10,701 bases of DNA from Deltaproteobacteria bacterium (GTDB lineage Bacteria > Myxococcota_A > Polyangia > Polyangiales > Ga0077539), in the NCBI GenBank assembly GCA_947494865.1, contig CANMAT010000062.1, positions 1-10,701 on the forward strand. Direction: 5' to 3'. Below are positions 1 to 6,585 of this stretch, one piece after another. Positions within the stretch are counted from its first letter, which is position 1, and the number at the start of each line of letters is the position of its first letter. The notes under the pieces are model-generated. The model worked only from the letters and a program-made list of their open reading frames with translations. It ran no database searches and had not been told where the DNA came from. The position numbers and the translations under genes were made by a program.

Positions 1-445
1 AGTCGACGGTCTCGAGCGCCCAGGCCACGGTGCCGCCGGCGTCGCGTACGCGGTTCATCACGGTGTCGGCGCGGGCGCGGCCGGCGTAGCGGTTGTTGCC
101 GACGCCCGCGAGGTCTTGCGCCACGCCCGTGAAGAGCGTGTGGTAGCTCGGGCGCGAGAGCGACGGGGTGCCCGTGTCGACGGGCTGCGACCACGTGACG
201 GGGCGCAGCGTGCCCGCGCGGATTTCGCGGTCGAAATAGGGCTCTCCGACGCCGTCGATGACCACGAGCACGAGGCGTGAGACGGGGCGCGTGGGCGCGG
301 GCGGCGCGTCGGCGGCGCGCGCGAGGGCGGCGACGAGCGTAGGGTGCGCGTCGTTCATGCGCGTGAGGAGCGCGTCGCCGGTGGCGCCTCCGACGAGCAC
401 CGGGGCGACGAACATCGCGAGCGAGCGGAGCGTAGGGCGTCTCAT
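1..445 (-). CDS. Alkaline-phosphatase-superfamily hydrolase (type I phosphodiesterase/nucleotide pyrophosphatase-like), N-terminal part; runs off the left edge
   Basis: 148 residues are visible, from the ATG at 445 to the window edge, with no stop, so the C-terminal part is missing. The N-terminus is basic (MRRPTLR) followed by a hydrophobic stretch at about 9-20, consistent with a signal peptide or membrane anchor and an extracytoplasmic enzyme. Residues 58-66 give a strand ending in VVIDG, where Asp64 matches the first metal-binding Asp of the superfamily. Residues 94-107 (PSLSRPSYHTLFTG) match the nucleophile loop seen as P-T-x-T-x-P-N...TG in phosphodiesterases, which would make Ser97 the nucleophile. 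The family hydrolyses phosphate or sulfate esters with two metal ions; the substrate cannot be told. It is the last visible gene of a minus-strand block, 103 bases after its neighbour. No clear Shine-Dalgarno sequence precedes this ATG, so the start is less sure than the family. Confidence 0.72.
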   Translation of the reverse strand, partial: MRRPTLRSLAMFVAPVLVGGATGDALLTRMNDAHPTLVAALARAADAPPAPTRPVSRLVLVVIDGVGEPYFDREIRAGTLRPVTWSQPVDTGTPSLSRPSYHTLFTGVAQDLAGVGNNRYAGRARADTVMNRVRDAGGTVAWALETVD

Positions 446-468
446 GCGTGCGAGGCGCAGGGTGGCAG

Positions 469-502
469 GGGGCGCGGCGCGGGCGATAGTGCGCGGCGCC
501 CC
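469..502 (-). other. GC-rich inverted repeat between the six-cysteine protein gene and the hydrolase gene
   Basis: Arms 469-480 and 491-502 pair as 7 bp, one G-G (C-C on the minus strand) mismatch and 4 bp, around a 10-base loop. It sits in the only gap larger than 40 bases in the five-gene block. No U tract follows on the minus strand, so it is not a standard intrinsic terminator. It may be an mRNA processing or attenuation stem, or simply chance in GC-rich DNA. Confidence 0.3.
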
Positions 503-548
503 GAGCGGCGAGGGGATGGGCGCGAGCGGTCGACGCGTGGCGGTGAAG

Positions 549-1115
549 CTACTCGCCGCAGGTGCGACCCTGGCGGTCGGCGTCGCGCGCGCTGAGCTCA
601 TAGCCCGCGGGGGGCCCCGAGAGCGCCGCGCGGCGGGCGCACATCGCGTCGCGCACGCGGAGAAACTCCGACGCTACGCGCACGATCTCGCGGGGCGTGT
701 CGTCCTGGTTGTTGCGCGCGGTGCGGGCGCGGAGGTCGTTCCAGAAGACGTGGTGCTCCTCGCCGCAGGTGAGGGCGAGCTCGCGGGCGATGTCGCGCTG
801 GGCGCGGTCGTGGGCGGGCGTCGGGCTCACGCGCAGGGCAGTGTCGCGGAGGGACTCCACCGCGGAGCGTCGGGTCATGGCGGCGCGCAGGTCGTCGCAG
901 CCCGCGGTGAGCGTGCGCACCTGCGCGGCCACCACGCGGTCGAAGCCGCCGATGGGCACGTGCGACATCGCGTCGAGCCTGCGCACCACGGGGGCGTTGC
1001 ACGCGCAGAGGCGCTCGACGCGCGTCCACCACCGGGCGCGCTGTTGCCGCACGCGGAGGTACGCGCCCGCCGCGAGCGCGAGCACCACCGCGAGGGCCGC
1101 GAGGGGGCGCCTCAT
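549..1115 (-). CDS. Small membrane-anchored protein with six cysteines, unknown function
   Basis: 188 residues. The start at 1115 is chosen because its ATG overlaps the TGA of the upstream gene (ATGA, 1115-1112), a sign of translational coupling, with GGAG just ahead. A basic MRRP is followed by an Ala/Leu/Val helix at about 5-19, then an Arg-rich boundary (RVRQQRAR). That pattern fits either a single-pass anchor with the bulk outside the cytoplasm or a poorly cleaved signal peptide. The remainder is Arg/Ala-rich, probably helical, with six cysteines (37, 39, 73, 117, 159, 186), an even number suited to three disulfides in the periplasm. I recognise no family. Because it lies in the same transcription unit as the tubulin-like gene, it may be a membrane or periplasmic partner of that system; this is inference from order only. 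Confidence 0.8.
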   Translation of the reverse strand: MRRPLAALAVVLALAAGAYLRVRQQRARWWTRVERLCACNAPVVRRLDAMSHVPIGGFDRVVAAQVRTLTAGCDDLRAAMTRRSAVESLRDTALRVSPTPAHDRAQRDIARELALTCGEEHHVFWNDLRARTARNNQDDTPREIVRVASEFLRVRDAMCARRAALSGPPAGYELSARDADRQGRTCGE

Positions 1116-3004
1116 TCGCTCCGCGCGAACACGTCGAGGAACAGCGGGATCTTCGCGGCTCCGGCGATCACGTACTGCTCCGCGGGCGCCGTGGCGCGCA
1201 GCCCGAACGATCCCAGCGTGACGGCCGCAGCGCCCGGTGACGGCGCGCCCATCACCCACTCGATGAAGGTGTCGGCGGCCACGCGCGCGAGCCGCGCGGC
1301 CTGCACCTCGACGCGGTCGTTCTCCCCTTCGCCGACGGTGCGCCAGGTGGCCCGAAAGCGTTGGAGGGTGGCGAGGCGGTCGCGCGCCCGGAGGCGCTCG
1401 GTGTCGCCGTGCACGGCCGCGATGGCGTCGCGCAGCACCTCGAGCGGTCGCTCGGCGCTCTGCACGAGCACGCGGCCGAAGAGGTCTTTGCCCTCGTCGG
1501 CGGTCCACAGTACGCGGGCGCCGTCGGCGCGGAGCTCTGCCTCACCCGTGAAGTAGAGCCAGAGCGAGAGGCCCAGCGCGCGCAGCTCGCCCACGTCGAC
1601 GGTGCGCGTCGCGGGGCCGAAGCGCTCGACGAGGCCCACGCTGAGCGTGCCTGTACTACCGGGCACGGCGACGATGCGGGGGAGGGGTGAGCCGGGCGTC
1701 CACTTCGCCATCGAGACGCCCGTCTGGGGCGCCGGGGTGCCCGTGGCGACGCGGTTGGTGACCTCGCGCGACAGGTGGATGCGCACGTCGGCGCCGTCGG
1801 CGGCCTCGGCCTGACCGATGACGAGGCGCACCGTGTCGGGGTACAGAATGGGCGCGGCCTGCACGTCGGCCTCGCTCACCTGCATGCGCTTGTGCGAGCG
1901 CGCCGCGGCCGAGAGCAGCGGGTTGAGCACCAGCGAGCGGTAGCCCGGGGCGTTGGCGTGGTCTTCGAGCCAGTGGGCCTGGCCGTGGCCGCGCGCGGTG
2001 TTGGTGGCGCCCTCGAGACGGCCTACGCCCGCGAGGAGTTCGAAGCCCGCGGTGCTCGCGCGGTCGGCGCCCTGCGCGGCGCGGGCGGGGGCGTTGCCGG
2101 CCTCTTGCGTGGGGTCGCGCGGGGCCATGCGCACGGTGAGCACCGAGCGGCCGTTGGGGTCGAGGAGGTCGACGGTGCCCGCGTCGCGGCGCACGGGCTG
2201 AAAGAAGAGCAGCTCGGCGAAGCGCGCGGCCCAGCCGGGCTCGCGCACGGGCAGATACGCGATGGTCTCGTCGGCGTCGCCGCCCGCGCGGGGCACCACG
2301 CGCAACCGCACGGGGCCCACGAAGCGCGCGTCGGTGTGGAGCACTCCGCTGGGCTGCACGCGGTCGCCGAGGAGCACCTCGAGGGCCTTCATCCACGGGG
2401 GCGCGAGCTCGTGGCCGGGCTGCCACACGCCCGTGCGGTCGAGGGCCGCGCGCCAGTCGGCGAGGAGCTTGAGGGCCTCGGCGCGGTCGGCGCTGGCGTC
2501 GATGCGGGTCTTGAGCTCGCTCCAATAGTTTTCGCGCGCGGCGCGCGGCGCGCACCACAGGAGGCACAGCGGGTCGGTGGCGCCCACGAGGAGCTTGCGG
2601 CCTTCGAGACCGCTACGGCGCGCGTCGCGGATGAGCCCGAAGAAGCGGCACTCGGGGCGCAGGTCGGCGAGCATGGCGCCGAAGTTGTCGACCTCGGGGC
2701 GGCGCAGGTCGATGGTCTCGAGGGTCACCTCGCCGAGCACGAGCGCGAGGAGCATGAGGCGCCAGCGTTCGAAGCTCTGCTGGAGGCGCGGGTTGAGCGT
2801 CTCGGGCTCGGGCTGCCGCGCGCCCGGGTCGAGCGAGAGGAGCCCGAGCACGTGCGACATCATCTCGGCCTGCGCGAAGGGCGTCGGAAAGCTGCGCGTG
2901 CGGAGGTGCGTGTGCGGCGGCGTCCACGCGCCCTTCTTCTGGTCGATGGCGAAGGTGTCGGTCGAGGGCGCCACGTCGGCGCCGGGGATCAGCGAGTGGA
3001 GCAT
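1112..3004 (-). CDS. Uncharacterised 630-residue soluble protein encoded next to the tubulin-like gene
   Basis: The start at 3004 is supported by a GGGAG ribosome-binding site nine bases upstream and by lying only 16 bases after the stop of the tubulin-like gene. A longer reading to 3316 would overlap that gene and reads as frame-shifted low-complexity sequence. No signal peptide and no confident transmembrane helix are seen, so it is probably cytoplasmic. Residues about 42-100 are helical and hydrophobic (LMLLALVLGEVTL), 120-215 are mixed, 225-300 look like strands (VRLRVVPRA, IAYLPVREPGW, GRSVLTVRMA), 300-345 is an Ala/Gly-rich linker, and 385-500 is again strand-rich. The last 130 residues are helical with Arg/Glu patterning. 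I do not recognise the family. Position, spacing and overlap with the next gene suggest an obligate partner or adaptor of the tubulin-like protein. Confidence 0.85.
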   Translation of the reverse strand: MLHSLIPGADVAPSTDTFAIDQKKGAWTPPHTHLRTRSFPTPFAQAEMMSHVLGLLSLDPGARQPEPETLNPRLQQSFERWRLMLLALVLGEVTLETIDLRRPEVDNFGAMLADLRPECRFFGLIRDARRSGLEGRKLLVGATDPLCLLWCAPRAARENYWSELKTRIDASADRAEALKLLADWRAALDRTGVWQPGHELAPPWMKALEVLLGDRVQPSGVLHTDARFVGPVRLRVVPRAGGDADETIAYLPVREPGWAARFAELLFFQPVRRDAGTVDLLDPNGRSVLTVRMAPRDPTQEAGNAPARAAQGADRASTAGFELLAGVGRLEGATNTARGHGQAHWLEDHANAPGYRSLVLNPLLSAAARSHKRMQVSEADVQAAPILYPDTVRLVIGQAEAADGADVRIHLSREVTNRVATGTPAPQTGVSMAKWTPGSPLPRIVAVPGSTGTLSVGLVERFGPATRTVDVGELRALGLSLWLYFTGEAELRADGARVLWTADEGKDLFGRVLVQSAERPLEVLRDAIAAVHGDTERLRARDRLATLQRFRATWRTVGEGENDRVEVQAARLARVAADTFIEWVMGAPSPGAAAVTLGSFGLRATAPAEQYVIAGAAKIPLFLDVFARSE

Positions 3005-3013
3005 CGCGGTGTT

Positions 3014-3018
3014 CTCCC
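3014..3018 (-). promoter_or_regulatory. Ribosome-binding site of the 630-residue protein
   Basis: GGGAG on the minus strand, nine bases before the ATG at 3004. It decides that start over the upstream in-frame ATG at 3316, which lies inside the preceding gene. Confidence 0.7.
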
Positions 3019-3020
3019 TA

Positions 3021-4451
3021 TCAGCCCCGGAGCGCGGCCAGGAGCGAGCGCTCGATCTTCTCGGCCATGAGCGCCTCGGGCGTGGGGTCGTGGAGTTTGC
3101 TCCGCTCGGCCCCCGCGGTGCTCTCGAACTGAAACGCGTCGACGAGGATCTTGAACGCGTCGGGCGCCTTCCACGTGCGGTGCTTGCGCGCCGCGTAGAG
3201 CTGCCGGGCGCGCGTGTCGCCGAACTGCGAGAGGTCGGCGTCGCCGAACACCTGGCCGAACCACCACGACGCGAAGCGCAGCTGGGCCCCGCGGGCTTCG
3301 AGCGCCGACAGCACACCGCGCGCGAGGGCCGTGGCCGAGGTGTTGTTCTTCTTGGCCACGTTGCCGATGAGCGAGCCCCAGGTGGTGCGGGCCTTCTCGT
3401 AGTCGAACTCGGTGAAGTCCGAGTCTTTCACCCGAAACGAGCTGTAGATCTCTTGCAGCACCACCGCCTCGACGATGCGCGCGCCGAGGCGGGCGTCTTG
3501 CGAGTTGGGGTTGCGCGGGCTGTTCCACGACCGACGGAGCGCCCAGATGGGGTCGTTGTCGTCGTGCGTGAGGCCGTAGGTGCGGTGCGCCGCGCGGGCC
3601 TGCGTGTCGGTCTTGTCGGGCAGCATCACGAGCGACCAGGCCGCGAGCAAGGGGTAGAGGCTCACGGTCTCGTCGTTGTCGGACGCGGCGGGCACGGCCT
3701 TCACCTGCGGCGGGGGATTGTCGGGCACGCCCACCAGCATCGAGGCATCGAGCAGGTGCTTGGTGTACCGATAGAAGTACTCGAGCCCGTGGCCCATGCT
3801 GGCGAGCAGGGTGGCCGTGTCGACGGTCTGCCCCGCGGTGGGCGGCAGGTCGAACCAGCGCAGCAGAAACGACCCGTAGATGGGCCTGGCGGGCCCCACC
3901 GTCTCGCGCACCAGCTTGATGAGCTGGTGCATGATGCCGGCGCCCGTGCCACCGAGGAAGCTCCCCACCACGAAGATGCGCGCGGCGGTGCGGGCGAGGC
4001 CGAAGAGCGGGTCCATCGCGCCCTCCTTGCTCGACGCGAACACGGCGCTCCCGACGGAGGGGTTGGCGAACATGCCCTTGCCGATGTCGACGCCCCCAGA
4101 AGGCCCGATGCCGCCATCCACTCCGCCCGACTCTTCGTCGTAGAAGAGCTCGAACATCTCGCGCTCGAGGGGCGCGGCGCGGTCGTCGATGAAGATCTTG
4201 CGAAACTGCGTCTCGTGCATCGTGTCGCGCGCGAAGGGGGGCACGATGGTCTGCGCGCCCGCGAGCGGGTGCGGGCACTGCGGGGTCACCGTGTTGCCGA
4301 AGGTGCGAACCTTCTGGGCGAGGCGCGAGTCGCTGTCGGCGTCGATGACGAAGGCCTCGATGGGGTCGGCGAGCCCCTCGAGGCGGAGGAGCCGTGCGAT
4401 CGCCAGGGCGATGTGCTGTCCGCCGCCGCCGACGGCGATGACGAGGTCCAT
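3021..4451 (-). CDS. Tubulin/FtsZ-like protein (bacterial Tubulin_2-type)
   Basis: 476 residues, with an AAGGAG site eight bases before the ATG at 4451. The N-terminus (MDLVIAVGGGGQHIALAIAR) has the glycine-rich first loop of a tubulin-type Rossmann nucleotide-binding domain. Residues 33-42 (AFVIDADSDS) resemble the second strand and loop. Residues 161-172 (VVGSFLGGTGAG) carry the tubulin signature GGTG[SA]G, lacking only the small residue at its first position; this loop binds the nucleotide phosphates. The stretch near 210-228 (DTATLLASMGHGLEYFYRY) resembles the segment following this core in tubulin-like proteins. A canonical FtsZ NxDxxD synergy loop is not evident, so polymer-coupled GTP hydrolysis is unproven. 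It is longer than FtsZ core domains and lacks the FtsZ C-terminal tail, so it is not the division FtsZ. Likely a cytoplasmic filament or scaffold protein; the target process is unknown. Confidence 0.85.
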   Translation of the reverse strand: MDLVIAVGGGGQHIALAIARLLRLEGLADPIEAFVIDADSDSRLAQKVRTFGNTVTPQCPHPLAGAQTIVPPFARDTMHETQFRKIFIDDRAAPLEREMFELFYDEESGGVDGGIGPSGGVDIGKGMFANPSVGSAVFASSKEGAMDPLFGLARTAARIFVVGSFLGGTGAGIMHQLIKLVRETVGPARPIYGSFLLRWFDLPPTAGQTVDTATLLASMGHGLEYFYRYTKHLLDASMLVGVPDNPPPQVKAVPAASDNDETVSLYPLLAAWSLVMLPDKTDTQARAAHRTYGLTHDDNDPIWALRRSWNSPRNPNSQDARLGARIVEAVVLQEIYSSFRVKDSDFTEFDYEKARTTWGSLIGNVAKKNNTSATALARGVLSALEARGAQLRFASWWFGQVFGDADLSQFGDTRARQLYAARKHRTWKAPDAFKILVDAFQFESTAGAERSKLHDPTPEALMAEKIERSLLAALRG

Positions 4452-4459
4452 GCGAGGGT

Positions 4460-4465
4460 CTCCTT
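4460..4465 (-). promoter_or_regulatory. Ribosome-binding site of the tubulin-like gene
   Basis: AAGGAG on the minus strand, eight bases before the ATG at 4451. It is the strongest Shine-Dalgarno sequence of the block, suggesting this product is translated most efficiently. Confidence 0.75.
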
Positions 4466-4485
4466 CGTGGGTGTGGTGCGAGCGT

Positions 4486-5082
4486 TCAGGTGCGGTTGGC
4501 GACGAAGCAGCCCGTGAGCGTCACGAGCACGCTGGGCAGGAGCCCCAGCACCAGGGCGCGGCCCACCAGCATGCTCCCGAGGAACACGTACTGCGTGAAG
4601 CCCTGGTTGGGGTCGAGGCAGCGCTCGAGCACGTCGGCCCGCGCGGGGTCCCACCCCACGAGCACCGACGAGACCACCGCGGCGGTGAGCACCGACACGG
4701 CGTAGCGCGTGAAGGCGTTACCCCAGAGCTTCTTGCGCATCACCATGAAGATCATGATGCCCAGGAGCGAGGCGCCGAAGGCGTAGCCCCCCGCGGCGAT
4801 GAGGCCGTTCTTGCTGGCCTGCTCACACGCCTCTTGCGAGAGGTACCCGGTGCCCGCTGGCGCCGTGACCGGGGCCGTGTTCGTAGCGTCGGGGGAGGGC
4901 GACGGCGACGGGGCCGGCGCGGCCGCGGCGTCGCCCTGCGGCGACGGCTCGGTCGGCCAGCTCGGGCTGCCGTTGCGGGGTTGAAAGAAGACGCCGTGCG
5001 GGATCATCGCGACGGCCGGGAGGCTAACCGCCGTACGGGCGGCAGAGTCAAAGAGAAAGAGCGAGTACAACTGCGGTGACAT
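4486..5082 (-). CDS. Small three-helix membrane protein with Pro/Ser linker, first gene of the tubulin-like operon
   Basis: 198 residues if it starts at 5082, or 173 from the ATG at 5007; neither has a good ribosome-binding site. The first codons from 5082 (TCA, TTG, TTT, TCT) are unusually AT-ending for this genome, so part of that stretch may be leader or promoter and 5007 remains possible. Residues about 38-78 form a Pro/Ala/Ser linker. Three hydrophobic helices follow at roughly 94-115, 127-143 and 164-195, separated by a basic loop (MRKKLWGNAFTR) and a loop with Cys155. The soluble linker side would face either cytoplasm or periplasm; basic residues after helix 1 favour a cytoplasmic loop there. 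No family recognised. Only 34 bases separate its stop from the tubulin-like gene, so it is plausibly the membrane anchor of that protein. Confidence 0.75.
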   Translation of the reverse strand: MSPQLYSLFLFDSAARTAVSLPAVAMIPHGVFFQPRNGSPSWPTEPSPQGDAAAAPAPSPSPSPDATNTAPVTAPAGTGYLSQEACEQASKNGLIAAGGYAFGASLLGIMIFMVMRKKLWGNAFTRYAVSVLTAAVVSSVLVGWDPARADVLERCLDPNQGFTQYVFLGSMLVGRALVLGLLPSVLVTLTGCFVANRT

Positions 5083-5133
5083 TTTGTTGCCATCGCCGCG
5101 CTGCACCCGAAACAATGCGCGTCGAGGTAGGCC
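5083..5133. promoter_or_regulatory. Divergent intergenic region between the tubulin-like operon and the OmpA gene
   Basis: About 50 bases separate the two divergent starts, and the stretch about 5040-5120 is the least GC-rich part of the window, as expected for promoters. On the plus strand TTGCCA (5087-5092) and AACAAT (5111-5116) are separated by 18 bases and resemble sigma-70 boxes. However, the transcript would then begin almost at the GAGG ribosome-binding site, so these exact boxes are tentative. A minus-strand promoter must overlap this region or the first codons of either gene. Confidence 0.4.
5124..5127 (+). promoter_or_regulatory. Ribosome-binding site of the OmpA-family gene
   Basis: GAGG six bases before the ATG at 5134. 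The typical signal peptide that follows supports the same start. Confidence 0.6.
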
Positions 5134-6552
5134 ATGAGTGTTCAACGAGGTCGTGCTCGCCGCTGGCGGGGTATCGCAGCTGTTTTCGCGTGTGCGGGGG
5201 CCCTCGCGGCGCCCCGCGCGGCGCACGCGCAGATCGCCGAGCGCCTCTCGCTCTCGGTGCACCTCGGGGCGGGCACGATGCTCTCGGCGCCGCAGCGCGA
5301 CGAGTTCGGGCTCGGCGGCGCGGTCGAGTTTCGACCGGGCATTCGCGTGGTGGGGCCGCTCAGCCTGCACCTGATGCTCAGCCTCGCCCGGTGGACCGTC
5401 GATCAGTCGCCGACCGGTGAGACCGTGGGCGATCTGATGCTCGTGGGCGGCGGCCTTCGCATCGCGCCGGAGGTGTCGCGGTCGGTGGGCGGCCCCTTCG
5501 TCGACCTCGACGCGGCGTTCTCGATCACGGGCACGGTGGGCTACACGCGCTTCGGGTATCAAGCGGGCCTCGGGTGGCTCTTTCCCATCGGGCGTTACCT
5601 CTCCATCGGCCCGTCGGCGCGCATCGGCCAGGTGCTCGCGGTGAGCGAAGACGACGCCGCCGGGCGCGGCACGGCCACCTACTGGCGCGCGGGCCTCGAG
5701 ATCGAGCTCCACGGCCCTCGCGGCGAGGCGGCGCCGCCGCCCCCGGCCGACACCGACGGCGATGGCATACTCGACCCCTCGGACCGCTGCGTGACGCAGC
5801 CCGAGACGGTGAACCAGTACCAGGACGAAGACGGCTGCCCCGACGACCCCGACGCCGACCACGACGGCGTTCTCGACCCCACCGATCGGTGCCCCACGCA
5901 GCCCGAGACGGTGAACAACTTCGAAGACGCCGACGGCTGCCCCGACGACCCCGACCCCGACCACGACGGGGTGCTCAACCCGACCGATCAGTGCCCCGCG
6001 CAGCCCGAGACCCGCAACGGGTTTCAAGACGAAGACGGCTGCCCCGACGAGGCCCCCGCAGCGCCGCCCGCGGCCGTCGTCGTCGACGACCACATCACCA
6101 TCAACCAGGTGGTGCTCTTCGATCACAACCGCGCCACGCTCCAGGCCGCGTCGAACGGCATTCTCGACGCGGTGGTCACCGTGCTGCGCGAGCACCCCGA
6201 GATTCGTGTGATTCGCGTCGAGGGCCACGCCGACGACACGGGCACCGAGTCGCGCAACCTGCGCCTCTCGCGCGACCGCGCGAAGGCCGTGCAGCGCTAC
6301 ATCGTACGCGCCCGCATCGCCCGCGGCCGGGTCACGGCGCAGGGCTTCGGCTCGACGCGCCCGCTCGTGCAGGGTGACACCCCCGAGGCCCACGAACGCA
6401 ACCGCCGCGTGGAGTTCGTGATCGTCGAGCCCGCCAGCGGAGCGGCCCCCGCCGCCGCCGCGACGCCTGCCGCAGCGCCCGCCGCCGAGCCCGCAGCGCC
6501 CGCAGCGCCCCGCGGTCGGCACCACGGACGCGGCCGCGGGCGCCATCACTGA
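5134..6552 (+). CDS. OmpA-family outer-membrane protein with beta-barrel, thrombospondin type-3 repeats and peptidoglycan-binding domain
   Basis: 472 residues. A signal peptide ends near AHA|Q (about residue 33). Residues about 38-194 alternate as strands with Gly and aromatic residues, like a small outer-membrane beta-barrel. Residues 206-307 are three 34-residue thrombospondin type-3 units, each with a calcium-binding D-x-D-x-D-G pattern, P-x-D-x-C, QPET and DGCPD. Residues about 321-432 are an OmpA C-terminal domain; Asp367 and Arg382 sit where E. coli OmpA binds diaminopimelate of peptidoglycan. The tail (about 433-472) is Ala/Pro-rich and ends in an Arg/Gly/His-rich segment. The protein would tie the outer membrane to the cell wall. 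It is transcribed divergently from the tubulin-like operon and ends at a strong terminator, so it is probably a single-gene transcript. Confidence 0.93.
   Translation: MSVQRGRARRWRGIAAVFACAGALAAPRAAHAQIAERLSLSVHLGAGTMLSAPQRDEFGLGGAVEFRPGIRVVGPLSLHLMLSLARWTVDQSPTGETVGDLMLVGGGLRIAPEVSRSVGGPFVDLDAAFSITGTVGYTRFGYQAGLGWLFPIGRYLSIGPSARIGQVLAVSEDDAAGRGTATYWRAGLEIELHGPRGEAAPPPPADTDGDGILDPSDRCVTQPETVNQYQDEDGCPDDPDADHDGVLDPTDRCPTQPETVNNFEDADGCPDDPDPDHDGVLNPTDQCPAQPETRNGFQDEDGCPDEAPAAPPAAVVVDDHITINQVVLFDHNRATLQAASNGILDAVVTVLREHPEIRVIRVEGHADDTGTESRNLRLSRDRAKAVQRYIVRARIARGRVTAQGFGSTRPLVQGDTPEAHERNRRVEFVIVEPASGAAPAAAATPAAAPAAEPAAPAAPRGRHHGRGRGRHH
5749..6054 (+). repeat. Three tandem 102-bp (34-residue) thrombospondin type-3 repeats
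   Basis: Coding repeats at 5749-5850, 5851-5952 and 5953-6054 of the OmpA gene. Each unit reads Asp-rich loop, P-[ST]-D-[RQ]-C, QPET, then DGCPD, with no length change between units. This fits a rigid calcium-stabilised spacer between barrel and peptidoglycan-binding domain. Two cysteines per unit recur with constant spacing. Confidence 0.9.
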
Positions 6553-6585
6553 GCGAAGCGCTCGGACATTCTTCGTCACACGCGA

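Noticed and set aside
258..1556. 432-codon plus-strand open frame covering three minus-strand genes
   Set aside because: It is antisense to genes with coupled starts and recognisable features; its composition is Arg/Ala/Ser-rich with no domain.
3021..4451. Possibility that the tubulin-like gene is the cell-division ftsZ
   Set aside because: No FtsA or cell-wall synthesis neighbours, no FtsZ C-terminal tail, no NxDxxD loop, and the sequence outside the nucleotide loops is unlike FtsZ.
2577..4517. Long open frame of 646 codons on the plus strand
   Set aside because: It lies antisense to the tubulin-like gene and its neighbour, has no ribosome-binding site and reads as low-complexity Arg/Val/Glu/His/Gly sequence. 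Such antisense frames are expected in very GC-rich DNA.
5749..6054. 102-bp tandem repeats considered as a non-coding minisatellite
   Set aside because: They encode well-known thrombospondin type-3 units in frame within a complete OmpA protein.
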